64,000 nt of DNA. Source: Vibrio aquaticus (lineage in GTDB: Bacteria; Pseudomonadota; Gammaproteobacteria; Enterobacterales; Vibrionaceae). The DNA lies in the NCBI RefSeq assembly GCF_003970385.1, contig NZ_RXZH01000001.1, forward strand, positions 682,001 through 746,000, given 5' to 3'. The notes under the pieces are model-generated. The model did no database searches. It was not told the origin of the DNA and saw nothing but the letters and a program-made list of their open reading frames with translations. This document shows, one piece after another, positions 52,698 through 61,565 of this stretch; the first letter of the stretch is position 1, and each line of letters starts with the position of its first letter. A program made the translations under genes and the position numbers.

Positions 52698-54371
52698 CTA
52701 TTGTGTTGCTGAAATGACTTTGCCATTCGCTGGCGTGTTATACCAATTGGTGTCTGTTTCACCACTGCTCGTCACCCAAGTTGCAAAGCTTGTATAAGCG
52801 TGGCTGATATCGGTGTTCTCGGTTGGGTGCTCCCACTCATCTCGAATATTGATAGCCCATGGCATATTGTTGTTGGTCAGGAAATACTTAGCTCCACCTG
52901 TCGCATCATCATGAAGATTGAACAGGGCATTGTTCATATCCCCTGTACCTGAGAATGCCTTGAAGTGAGTTTGCCAACTCATGCCCGGGAAAGTCAGAAC
53001 AAAACTGCCGTGATAAGTCCCTTTCGCCGCAAAGATAAACGAGTCATAAGGCGGATAACCCACTTGGTCTCGGGCGACGGGCGTTGTCAGTTCCACCACC
53101 AGTTGGTAACTAAGAATGTCTGACGCTTGCTCATCTAGGCAGTTGCTTTGAGTACGATAGAAAGTGCAGCTTGCTGATAACACTCCGAGAGCATCCAACT
53201 CGGCACGTAAATTTTCCGACACCACTAACACAGTTTCGCTACCAGATTGTAATGCCGTGTGTTCAACGGCCTGACCATTTTTGGTCACTGTAACAGAAGC
53301 GACGTTGGATGAATCCACATTCGGTAGTTTCACAGCAAAGCCATTTGAGTAACCCGCTCCCATGGCTTGCAGTGTGTAATCGACCGTAATGGTTTTGAGT
53401 TCACGCTGACCATTTAAAAGCTCCGTCACTCGGTAGCGCCACACAACATCATTGAAGTCATAATCCCCCACCAACGGCCAACGATCTTCGAACGCCATTG
53501 TGGCATAGGTATCGGAACTTGGGTAAACCGAAGTAACCGTGACTTCTGGGTCGTTTTCTTGCACCAATACTTCATATTTCGAGTCAGTAGTACCGTCAGT
53601 ATTGACACCATCTACGGCCGAAAAAGGCGAAATGTCCACGGTGAAGATCAAGTCGTTAAAATCGTTGTCACCGCTAGGGCGTTTAATATCTTCAAAGCCG
53701 AGTACTAAGAACTCATTCTGGATGTCCAAAAAAGCGACATTATGCCTGCGATAAGTCGCAGTGGTTTCCGGGTTCAAACTAGAAAGACTATAGAAAGGTG
53801 TGTTCCAAGGACCAAGGTAGGCGATGTTGTTGTATGTACTGGCACTCCAACCATTTGGAATAACGAAAAATGCCAGCGTTTGCCCTGCCGTCAGCTGAAC
53901 GTCCAGGTCGATGGTGTCACCCTCTTGCATATCACCATCGGGAGCCTTCGACGCATTTGGGAAGATAACCATGTGAGTGTCGATGTCATCTTTGCTGGCA
54001 GGAGGACTATTGGTGTCATAAACGAAATACCCAAGGGTGTTGCGATACCCTGCACCTTCGTTGAGAAAGGTCACCGAGGCAGTCGCATAATCAGCGCCAC
54101 CAAGTTCATCATCAATATCGATATTGGAGTAGCGATCTTCGGCAATAAATGCGGTATTCACATACGTGCCTTCTGGAAGCATTGAATAGACATTGGTGAG
54201 AGTGTCTTGGGGTAACTGGTCTGCAATCGAGGTTGTCTCTAACGGCTGACCCTTGTAGGTGTAGTTGGAGTTGGCACTGCCTGATTCAAACGATAGATCA
54301 CTAGTCGTAAGTGCGTAGCCCGTTATCGATACGCAACAACTGGTTAGCGCTATAAGTTTCGCTGCCTTCAT
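52698..54371 (-). CDS. LruC-domain secreted protein
   Basis: A 557-residue exported protein, signal peptide ending SITGYA. It contains an N-terminal DUF4114-like region (about 110-245, with FEDIKRPSGDNDFNDLIFTV) and a LruC/DUF4842-type region (about 295-530, with WPLVGDYDFNDVVWRYRV and GAGYSNGFAVKLP). The two DxDxNDxxF-like acidic motifs look like calcium sites. LruC proteins are named from a Leptospira lipoprotein; in vibrios they are surface or secreted proteins of unclear function. GAGGGG precedes the ATG. A lipoprotein gene follows within 13 bp. Confidence 0.85.
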   Translation of the reverse strand: MKAAKLIALTSCCVSITGYALTTSDLSFESGSANSNYTYKGQPLETTSIADQLPQDTLTNVYSMLPEGTYVNTAFIAEDRYSNIDIDDELGGADYATASVTFLNEGAGYRNTLGYFVYDTNSPPASKDDIDTHMVIFPNASKAPDGDMQEGDTIDLDVQLTAGQTLAFFVIPNGWSASTYNNIAYLGPWNTPFYSLSSLNPETTATYRRHNVAFLDIQNEFLVLGFEDIKRPSGDNDFNDLIFTVDISPFSAVDGVNTDGTTDSKYEVLVQENDPEVTVTSVYPSSDTYATMAFEDRWPLVGDYDFNDVVWRYRVTELLNGQRELKTITVDYTLQAMGAGYSNGFAVKLPNVDSSNVASVTVTKNGQAVEHTALQSGSETVLVVSENLRAELDALGVLSASCTFYRTQSNCLDEQASDILSYQLVVELTTPVARDQVGYPPYDSFIFAAKGTYHGSFVLTFPGMSWQTHFKAFSGTGDMNNALFNLHDDATGGAKYFLTNNNMPWAINIRDEWEHPTENTDISHAYTSFATWVTSSGETDTNWYNTPANGKVISATQ

Positions 54372-54587
54372 GTTATTCCCCTCGTCAACTGAATCCTTGG
54401 TTGTAAGGGGTAACGCAAATATGATGCCTAATTAGTACCCATCAAAAACAGTCACTTACAATCACATTTATGTCATTATCATTTTGAGAATGAAGCTGAT
54501 AGGCAAAGTGATTAGAAATAAAAGAAAAGGAAATAAGCCTACTTAGCACAAGTATCACTCAGGTGGATAACAATCATCTCTTGTATC

Positions 54588-54614
54588 TTATTAAACTGCC
54601 TATTTATTAAACTG
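54588..54614. promoter_or_regulatory. Direct repeat TTATTAAACTG upstream of the cyclase/TRAP genes
   Basis: The 11-mer TTATTAAACTG occurs at 54588 and 54604, a 16-bp period, followed by TGTGCACA (54615-54622). Both lie 40-75 bp before the first start codon, so they are operator or promoter candidates. The rest of 54372-54661 shows nothing I can name. Confidence 0.4.
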
Positions 54615-54661
54615 TGTGCACATGTTACTTTACCGTCCACAATTCCATTAGAGAGGTAAAT

Positions 54662-55438
54662 ATGGCTAGGCGCATCATCGACTTATCTATTTTTCTGGAG
54701 AACGACGTCATCTCCGATCCCATTGGCTATCAGCCAAAAATCAACTATTTCAACCACCATGAAACGTTTTCTCAAATCGAACCGTTCTTTCCTGGCTTGA
54801 AAAAGCAAGACCTACCGGATGGTGAAGCCTGGGCAATGGAGAAAGTGGAACTCAATACCCACAACGGAACCCACCTTGACGCTCCTTATCACTTTCATTC
54901 CACAATGAACCGAGGAGAACGAGCAATCACGATCGATGAAGTGCCGTTAGAGTGGTGCTTTCAACGAGGCGTAAAACTAGACTTCCGCCACTGTCCCGAC
55001 GGATACGTCGTCACTAAACAAGATGTCATCAACGAGCTTAAGCGTATTAATCACACCCTAGAACCACTGGATATTGTGTTAGTGAATACACGAGCAGGTG
55101 AACGCTATGGCCATGACGATTACGTATCGAGTGGCTGTGGCATGGGATTAGACGCCACACTGTTTCTATTGAGCCATGGGGTGAAATTAACAGGTACAGA
55201 CGCATGGAGCTGGGACGCCCCGTTTAGTCATACGGCTCAGAAATACCAAGAAATTCAGGATGCTTCGATCATTTGGGAAGGCCATAAAGCCGGTCGAGAG
55301 ATGGAATATTGCCACCTAGAAAAACTGCACAACCTTGAATCACTGCCAGATAGCGGTTTTATGGTTTCTTGCTTCCCAGTCAAAATCCGAGGGGCCTCAG
55401 CAGGTTGGACACGAGCTGTGGCAATTATAGAAGATTAA
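54662..55438 (+). CDS. Cyclase-family metal hydrolase (kynurenine formamidase-like)
   Basis: A 258-residue hydrolase of the cyclase superfamily with metal motif HNGTHLDAPYH near residue 62 (HxGTHxDxPxH). The family includes kynurenine formamidases, isatin hydrolases and cyclic-imide or lactone hydrolases. ATG 54662 follows AGAGGT by 4-5 nt; the frame itself opens at 54614. It lies 45 bp before a complete TRAP transporter in the same direction, so it probably acts on the imported compound, a carboxylate or amide. Without kynurenine genes nearby I do not name the substrate. Confidence 0.88.
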   Translation: MARRIIDLSIFLENDVISDPIGYQPKINYFNHHETFSQIEPFFPGLKKQDLPDGEAWAMEKVELNTHNGTHLDAPYHFHSTMNRGERAITIDEVPLEWCFQRGVKLDFRHCPDGYVVTKQDVINELKRINHTLEPLDIVLVNTRAGERYGHDDYVSSGCGMGLDATLFLLSHGVKLTGTDAWSWDAPFSHTAQKYQEIQDASIIWEGHKAGREMEYCHLEKLHNLESLPDSGFMVSCFPVKIRGASAGWTRAVAIIED

Positions 55439-55483
55439 CCTTCAACTATTCAGAATTTTAATACCTAAGAGTAACTTGTCAGT

Positions 55484-56545
55484 ATGAAAAAAGTCATTCA
55501 GTTATTTGCAATAACCGCCGCCTCGTTCAGTTCAATAGGCATCGTATTCGCAGACAGCATTAACGCCACCATCGTTGCGGGACATCCCCCTGTCTTTCGT
55601 TGGGTAAAACACCTAGAAAATACATTCATACCTGCAGCAAACAATGAGCTTGATGGAACACAGTACACGTTCACTTGGTCCCAACATTATGGCGGCTCAT
55701 TAGCCAAAGTTGGCAGCGTATTAGAAGCAACAGAGGAAGGGTTAGCCGAAGTCGGTTATGTCTCTACACTGTTTGAGTCTTCGAAACTACCGCTACAAAA
55801 CGTCACTTATTTCACTCCTTTTGTTTCTAACGACGTCACTGAAATTTCTAGCCTTATCGATAGCCTGAATCACTCAAACAAAGATATGATCAATGAGTGG
55901 CACAGTAACGGGGTAGAGTATTTAGGTGGAGCAACGGGGATCGACGAATACCTGCTGATGACCCGCTTTCCTTTAGCCTCAATGGATGACCTAGCAAGCA
56001 AAAAAATTGCCGCTCCAGGCCCAGCAGTTAACTGGCTAGAAGGAACAGGTGCGATCGCTGTTTCAGGGGATTTAACTCGGTACTACAACGAATTAAAAGC
56101 CGGGGTATATGATGGTGTGATTGTCTTTGCTACCGCTGCGGTTCCAAGCAAACTGTACGAAGTCGCCCCATATATATCTAAGGTAGGATTTGGGGCTCAA
56201 TATGCAGGAAGCATCGTCGCCAACAAAGACTGGTTTGACTCCCAACCGAAAGAAGTTCAATTAGCACTAAAGAGTGCAGCTAACGCTCAACGAATCGCTT
56301 ATCACCAAGATCTTACGCAAGCGATTGAAAGTTCAATGAACCTAATGGTTGAAAATGGTGCAGTTGTATCCACCATAAACTCGCAATTTCAACAAAGCTG
56401 GGTCAACGGGATGGATAACGTCGCACTAAAATGGGCAGCTCACCTTGATCAGCAAGGAAAAGCCGGTACCCAAGTTTTGAAAACCTATTTAGATACCATG
56501 CGAGAAAACGGCGTGCAGCCTGCACGAAACTGGGATCAAGAATAG
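55484..56545 (+). CDS. TRAP transporter substrate-binding protein (DctP family)
   Basis: Periplasmic receptor of the TRAP system: 353 residues, signal peptide ending GIVFA. The DctP fold is seen in AEVGYVSTLFESSKLPLQNV and the carboxylate-binding region near YDGVIVFATAAVPSKLYEVA. It differs from sialic-acid or C4-dicarboxylate receptors in length and motifs, so the ligand is open. It is followed 2 bp later by the small permease gene. Confidence 0.92.
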   Translation: MKKVIQLFAITAASFSSIGIVFADSINATIVAGHPPVFRWVKHLENTFIPAANNELDGTQYTFTWSQHYGGSLAKVGSVLEATEEGLAEVGYVSTLFESSKLPLQNVTYFTPFVSNDVTEISSLIDSLNHSNKDMINEWHSNGVEYLGGATGIDEYLLMTRFPLASMDDLASKKIAAPGPAVNWLEGTGAIAVSGDLTRYYNELKAGVYDGVIVFATAAVPSKLYEVAPYISKVGFGAQYAGSIVANKDWFDSQPKEVQLALKSAANAQRIAYHQDLTQAIESSMNLMVENGAVVSTINSQFQQSWVNGMDNVALKWAAHLDQQGKAGTQVLKTYLDTMRENGVQPARNWDQE

Positions 56546-56547
56546 CT

Positions 56548-57081
56548 GTGCAGCCTTTAGAGAAAGTATCCCTTATCGTCAACAGAACCACACAAACATT
56601 GAACCTAACTGGTTCAATCTTAATTATCTTTATGGCCGTTGTGATCAACACTGATGTCATGGGACGAAACCTATTTGGCACACCACTATCAGGTGTGCCA
56701 GAAATGGTCAGTATGTCAATTGTTGCCATTGTATTCCTTCAAGTGGCATACGCCGTTCAACAGGGAAAGTTGACTCGTTCCGATGCACTATTGAACAAAC
56801 TAGGCTCTCATTATCCTCAAGCAAGCTTAGCTATCAACATCCTATTCAACCTTGTGGCCTGTTTTATGGCTGGCTGTTTACTTTCAGCCAGCTACCCATT
56901 TTTTATCAAAGCTTGGGATAGAAACAGCTTTATCGGATCAATTGGCGACTTTACCGCTCCAGTTTGGCCGATAAAACTCATCATCTTAATCGGATGTTTC
57001 ATGTTGCTCTTACAATTTATGTTGAGTGCCCTGCTTAATGCCCACGAACTGAGATTAAGCATAAGAGGGGAAAGAACATGA
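56548..57081 (+). CDS. TRAP transporter small permease (DctQ family)
   Basis: A 177-residue membrane subunit with four helices (GSILIIFMAVVINTDVMGRN, VSMSIVAIVFLQVAYAV). The start is GTG, two bases after the binding-protein stop codon. The ATGA overlap with the next gene (four bases) shows coupled translation with the large permease. Confidence 0.92.
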   Translation: MQPLEKVSLIVNRTTQTLNLTGSILIIFMAVVINTDVMGRNLFGTPLSGVPEMVSMSIVAIVFLQVAYAVQQGKLTRSDALLNKLGSHYPQASLAINILFNLVACFMAGCLLSASYPFFIKAWDRNSFIGSIGDFTAPVWPIKLIILIGCFMLLLQFMLSALLNAHELRLSIRGERT

Positions 57082-58385
57082 GTCCGTTAGAAATTGGCGT
57101 TGCTACTCTTTTAGCAATGGTCGTTTTAGTCTACAGCGGTTTTTACGTATCCATAGCACTGATGCTTTGTTCATACATTGGCGTTTGGGCAATTAAAGGC
57201 ACCCCGACGTTAGCAGGGAAGTTACTGGCAATCTCTGCCTATGACTCGATCTCCACGTATCATTTTGGCGTAATACCTTTGTTTGTCTTGATGGGGTTAC
57301 TCATCGCGGCCTCAGGAATCGGAAGAGACGCTTTCGATGTCGCTAACTTGCTCTTTAAGCGTGTAAAAGGTGGATTAGGCGTCGGGGCAATTGGCGCAAA
57401 CACTCTATTTGCTGCCATTACCGGAATTTCCATTGCTTCCGCTTCCATATTTACAAAGATCGCGGTCCCCGAGTTAACTAAGCACGGTTACAGCAAATCC
57501 TTTGCAACAGGCATCGTCGCTGGTTCTTCCGTTTTGGGCATGCTTATCCCACCTAGCCTTTTACTCATTCTCTATGGATTCCTAGCCGACCAATCCGTGG
57601 GTGATTTATTTTTAGCGGGAGTAGTACCAGGTTTGCTTCTAGCCATATTGTTTTGCTTTGGGGTAGTGGTTATCACCGTGATGTTCCCTAGGTTTGCAGG
57701 GCAACCGATATCAATTGAGACTCAAAGTGACATAGGGTTACGCGTGTTGCTAGCCAAGATTGTTCCAATATTGGGCTTAATTGTAGTGGTTTTAGGAGGG
57801 TTATATCTCGGTTTGTTTACGCCAATAGAAGCAGGAGCTATTGGCTGTTTAGGTGCTTTTATTGTGGGCTTGATAAAAAAAGCGCTAAGTTGGAAAGTTT
57901 GCTTATCAGTCCTCAATGAGACCGGTTTAATCACCGCCAGTATTGGTTTCCTAATCATTGCAGCGCAAATGTATTCAAGGATGCTGTCTATGTCGGGATT
58001 ACCCGCAGAGTTCGGCGAATGGATAGGTCAAGCTGACATCGGGTTTTGGGGCGTCATTTTAGCCTATGTGGCTGCAGTCATTTTAATGGGGACTCTGCTT
58101 GATTCGTCGTCCATTATGTTGGTCCTACTTCCACTTATCTTACCGATAGTGATTGAGCTTGACGTGAACCTCATTTGGTTTGGAATCGTCACTGTGCTCG
58201 CAGTAGAAATTGGACTTCTCACGCCACCTTTTGGCTTGTCAGTTTACGTAATCAAATCGACACTCAATGATAGCTCAGTTAGCACCTCTGACATATTCGC
58301 GGGCGCAGCCCCTTTTGCTTTGATCATGCTTATCACTTTAGGCATCATCATAGCGTTTCCGAATTTAACCACTATGCTGCTTTAG
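57078..58385 (+). CDS. TRAP transporter large permease (DctM family)
   Basis: A 435-residue sodium-driven membrane subunit with about 12 helices; characteristic stretches are VIPLFVLMGLLIAASGIGRD, GIVAGSSVLGMLIPPSLLLI and LLTPPFGLSVYVIKS. It completes the importer whose receptor and small subunit are encoded just upstream. It ends the operon; a hairpin follows. Confidence 0.94.
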   Translation: MSPLEIGVATLLAMVVLVYSGFYVSIALMLCSYIGVWAIKGTPTLAGKLLAISAYDSISTYHFGVIPLFVLMGLLIAASGIGRDAFDVANLLFKRVKGGLGVGAIGANTLFAAITGISIASASIFTKIAVPELTKHGYSKSFATGIVAGSSVLGMLIPPSLLLILYGFLADQSVGDLFLAGVVPGLLLAILFCFGVVVITVMFPRFAGQPISIETQSDIGLRVLLAKIVPILGLIVVVLGGLYLGLFTPIEAGAIGCLGAFIVGLIKKALSWKVCLSVLNETGLITASIGFLIIAAQMYSRMLSMSGLPAEFGEWIGQADIGFWGVILAYVAAVILMGTLLDSSSIMLVLLPLILPIVIELDVNLIWFGIVTVLAVEIGLLTPPFGLSVYVIKSTLNDSSVSTSDIFAGAAPFALIMLITLGIIIAFPNLTTMLL

Positions 58386-58400
58386 GGTGACGATAAAGTG

Positions 58401-58431
58401 AACGTGCTGATGCTATGTCTATCAGCACGTT
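58401..58431. terminator. Hairpin after the TRAP operon
   Basis: A perfect 11-bp stem, AACGTGCTGAT with ATCAGCACGTT, around nine bases. The tail is only TTAAAATA, so termination may be partial; it lies between convergent transcripts. Confidence 0.6.
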
Positions 58432-58480
58432 AAAATATGTCACTCCCCCTTAATCACGGAGAACCTGACTTAATGCTCTT

Positions 58481-59668
58481 TTACGCCGCTTGCTGCGTGT
58501 TATAGTTACCCAGTAGCGCATCATAAAACTCGCTGTCGTTGAGAACGCCAACTAACTCACCATTCTCAACCAGCAAGATAGGTTGACCGCTGCGCTTTTT
58601 CAGCTCGATGGCTTCACGCATTCCGATATCAGGGCTAGTGACCACAATCGACCCTTGATTGACCTGCTCGATGTCGCCGCTTTCGCTATCCCATTCGATC
58701 AAGGTTAAATCATCGCCCTTCACAAGTGACAACTCATTACTCGATTGGTCAACCCAAACTGGCTGAGCGGAGCACACTTGCAGTCGATTTTGCTCTTGTT
58801 TTAGCTCATCAACTGGCTGCATTAGTGAGCGCCCTTTGAGCACGTTTAACGGGTTAGTATGAGCAACAAAGTCACGCACATAATCGTTCTCAGGAGTTAA
58901 GATGATCTCCTCTGGCTTGCCATGTTGAATCAGTCGTCCAGATTCCATAATGGCAATGTTGTTGCCGATTTTTAGAGCTTCATCTAAATCATGGCTAACG
59001 AACAAAATAGTCTTGTTAAGCTTTTCTTGTAGCATGATGAGCTCATCTTGAAGCTGCGCTCGAATTAAAGGGTCAAGCGCAGAGAACGGCTCATCCATTA
59101 ACAAAATATCCGTATCCATAGCAAAGGCTCTAGCCAAACCAACACGCTGCTGCATACCGCCAGAAAGCTCGTGAGGGAACTTATCTTCCCATTCAGAAAG
59201 GCCGACCATATCAAGCTGTTCACGAGCTTTTTTACGACGCTCAGATTTGCCGACACCTTGGAGTTCTAGGCCAAATGCCACGTTATCCAATACCGTCAAC
59301 CAAGGCATTAAAGCGAACTTCTGAAACACCATAGACACACGATGAGTACGTAGGCGGCGCAACGTTTCATCGTCACAATCAGCGAGATCGACGTGAACAT
59401 CCCCATCTTTCAGTTCCAATGAACCACGAGAGATGTCATTAAGACCATTTACCGCCCTAAGTAAGCTCGATTTACCGGAACCCGATAGCCCCATCAGTAC
59501 ACAAATCTCGCCCTCTTTGACAGTAAGAGAAACATCGTCAACCCCAACGACTTGCCCGGTTTCATCAATGATTTCTTGGCGAGTTTTACCGCTATCTAAC
59601 AGGTCTAGTGCCAACTTAGGTTTATCACCAAACACCACATCAAGGTTTTTAATCGTAATCGCATCCAT
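58481..59668 (-). CDS. Choline/betaine ABC transporter ATP-binding protein with CBS domain
   Basis: ATPase of the uptake system, 395 residues: Walker A GLSGSGKSS, FQKFALMPWLTV Q-loop, signature LSGGMQQRVGLARA, Walker B ILLMDEPFSALD, then a C-terminal CBS-type region (PILLVENGELVGVLNDSEFY) as in ProV/OpuA ATPases that sense ionic strength. It ends the operon begun upstream by the bet genes. Position with betA/betB and a ChoX-like receptor points to choline as the main substrate (ChoV-like). Confidence 0.94.
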   Translation of the reverse strand: MDAITIKNLDVVFGDKPKLALDLLDSGKTRQEIIDETGQVVGVDDVSLTVKEGEICVLMGLSGSGKSSLLRAVNGLNDISRGSLELKDGDVHVDLADCDDETLRRLRTHRVSMVFQKFALMPWLTVLDNVAFGLELQGVGKSERRKKAREQLDMVGLSEWEDKFPHELSGGMQQRVGLARAFAMDTDILLMDEPFSALDPLIRAQLQDELIMLQEKLNKTILFVSHDLDEALKIGNNIAIMESGRLIQHGKPEEIILTPENDYVRDFVAHTNPLNVLKGRSLMQPVDELKQEQNRLQVCSAQPVWVDQSSNELSLVKGDDLTLIEWDSESGDIEQVNQGSIVVTSPDIGMREAIELKKRSGQPILLVENGELVGVLNDSEFYDALLGNYNTQQAA

Positions 59669-59670
59669 CG

Positions 59671-60513
59671 TTAAGCTTCCTTTTGATTTGGTGATTTACA
59701 CAGACGATCGAGGATGATCGCTACAAGAACAATCGCTAGACCCGCTTCAAAACCTTGTGAGATATTCACCGTATTCAAAGCGCGAACAACCGGTTTCCCT
59801 AAGCCATCTGCACCGACAAGAGCCGCAATCACCACCATCGACAGTGACAGCATAATGCACTGAGTGACTCCGGCCATAATGCTCGGCATTGCTGCTGGTA
59901 GCTCGACTTTAAACAACAACTTCATACGCGTTGCACCAAAGGCTTTACCTGCTTCAACTAACTCTTCTGGCACTTTAGTAATGCCAAGATAGGTCAGTCG
60001 AATTGGCGCCGCGATAGCAAAAATAATGGTCGAGATTAACCCTGGCACAATGCCCAGACCAAATAGAACTAAGGTTGGGATCAAGTAGACAAACGTCGGC
60101 ACGGTTTGCATCAAATCCAGAATCGGCCTCATGATGGTGTATAACCAAGGGCGATGCGCCGCCATGATGCCCAGAGGTACGCCAATTAATACAGAAATCG
60201 TTGTCGCTGCGAAAACCAGAACAAAGGTTTCTAGCATTTCTTGCCAGTAGCCAAGATTTAAAATGGTGAGCAGTGCACCAATAACAAATAAAACAAGCGG
60301 GATGCTACGGTGTAAGTACCATGCAATGGCCGCCGTCATCACGATCGGCATGGCAGGGGGCATCCACTTAAAAATATCGACAACAAAAAGTATGATTGTC
60401 TCTAGAAAGATGGCAATCGCATCAAATAGGCCCGCAGCGTTAAACGTTAACCAATCAACGCCTGCTTCCATCCATTGACCCAGTGGGATTTTGTTGTCAG
60501 TAATAAAATTCAC
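59671..60513 (-). CDS. Choline/betaine ABC transporter permease
   Basis: A 280-residue inner-membrane subunit of the ProW/ChoW type with six or seven helices; the ATPase-docking loop is EAGKAFGATRMKLLFKVELP. Two bases separate its stop from the ATPase start. It works with the ATPase and the ChoX-like receptor of the same operon. Confidence 0.94.
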   Translation of the reverse strand: MNFITDNKIPLGQWMEAGVDWLTFNAAGLFDAIAIFLETIILFVVDIFKWMPPAMPIVMTAAIAWYLHRSIPLVLFVIGALLTILNLGYWQEMLETFVLVFAATTISVLIGVPLGIMAAHRPWLYTIMRPILDLMQTVPTFVYLIPTLVLFGLGIVPGLISTIIFAIAAPIRLTYLGITKVPEELVEAGKAFGATRMKLLFKVELPAAMPSIMAGVTQCIMLSLSMVVIAALVGADGLGKPVVRALNTVNISQGFEAGLAIVLVAIILDRLCKSPNQKEA

Positions 60514-60589
60514 AATACAGCCTTTGTGGTAATGATTATTTTAGCGTGTGAGAAAGGGTAGGCCTCATGCCCACCCTAGATATTGCGCG

Positions 60590-61528
60590 TTAAGCTTTAG
60601 AGTTGATGTAGTTGCTTACAGCGCCTTGAGCCTCTTCGCCTTTCAGAGTTTTCACTCCGTCTAGCCACGCTTCAACTTGCTGTGGATTCGCTTTTAGCCA
60701 TTGCTGAGCCGCTTTCGCAGGTTTCACGTTCTGGTTAAGAATCGCTTCCATCAGCTCGTTTTCCATCTCTAGACTAAACTCTAGGTTTTTAAGCAAGTTG
60801 CCTACGTTTTGACACTCATTTAGATAGTCTTTACGTACGTTGGTGTAAACATTTGCACCGCCGTAGTTCGGGCCAAAAAAGTCATCACCGCCGTCTAGGT
60901 AAGCCATCTCAATATTGCTGTTCATCGGGTGCGGTGCCCAGCCTAGGTAGACAATCCATTGATTGCGACGTACAGCACGTGATACCTGAGACACCATGCC
61001 CGCTTCGCTTGATTCTACAAGGCTGAACTCTTTCAAGCCGAAAGCATCACTGTCAATCATAGATTGGATCAGACGGTTACCATCATTGCCCGGTTCAATA
61101 CCATAGATACGGTCTTTGAATTTATTTGCGTTCTTCGCTAGGTCAGCAAAGCTCTTAACACCTGCATCGTAAACATACTTAGGTACAGCTAACGTGTATT
61201 TCGCACCCTCTAAGTTGGCACGAACCGTTTCAACGGTGCCAGCTTCACGGTATTTAGCGATATCTCCCTCCATGGTTGGCATCCAGTTGCCAAGGAAGAT
61301 ATCGATATCACCGTTCGCCATTGATGAGTACGTGACAGGAACAGAAAGCAGATCTGTTTTGGTGCTGTAGCCTAACCCTTTAAGTAACTCAGAGGTCACA
61401 GCTGTGGTTGCCGTAATGTCTGTCCAACCAACATCAGCAAAACGTACCGTTTCACATTGGTTGGCATAAGCGTTCATCGCTAAACTACTAAGAGCGATGG
61501 TCGAGAGTGTTTTTGTCATCATAGACAT
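60590..61528 (-). CDS. Choline-binding periplasmic protein (ChoX-like)
   Basis: A 312-residue receptor of the choline/betaine importer; signal peptide ending MNAYA, then NQCETVRFADVGWTDITATT. The choline-type receptors use an aromatic box; W in DVGWTDI, W in LGNWMPTMEG and YLGWAPHP are candidate members. The cysteine pair (C in ANQC and in LNECQNVG) can form the disulfide seen in ChoX. It lies between betA and the permease gene. Confidence 0.92.
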   Translation of the reverse strand: MSMMTKTLSTIALSSLAMNAYANQCETVRFADVGWTDITATTAVTSELLKGLGYSTKTDLLSVPVTYSSMANGDIDIFLGNWMPTMEGDIAKYREAGTVETVRANLEGAKYTLAVPKYVYDAGVKSFADLAKNANKFKDRIYGIEPGNDGNRLIQSMIDSDAFGLKEFSLVESSEAGMVSQVSRAVRRNQWIVYLGWAPHPMNSNIEMAYLDGGDDFFGPNYGGANVYTNVRKDYLNECQNVGNLLKNLEFSLEMENELMEAILNQNVKPAKAAQQWLKANPQQVEAWLDGVKTLKGEEAQGAVSNYINSKA

Positions 61529-61565
61529 GGTGTTTTCCTTGTAATGGTTACTGACTTAAGGGGGA

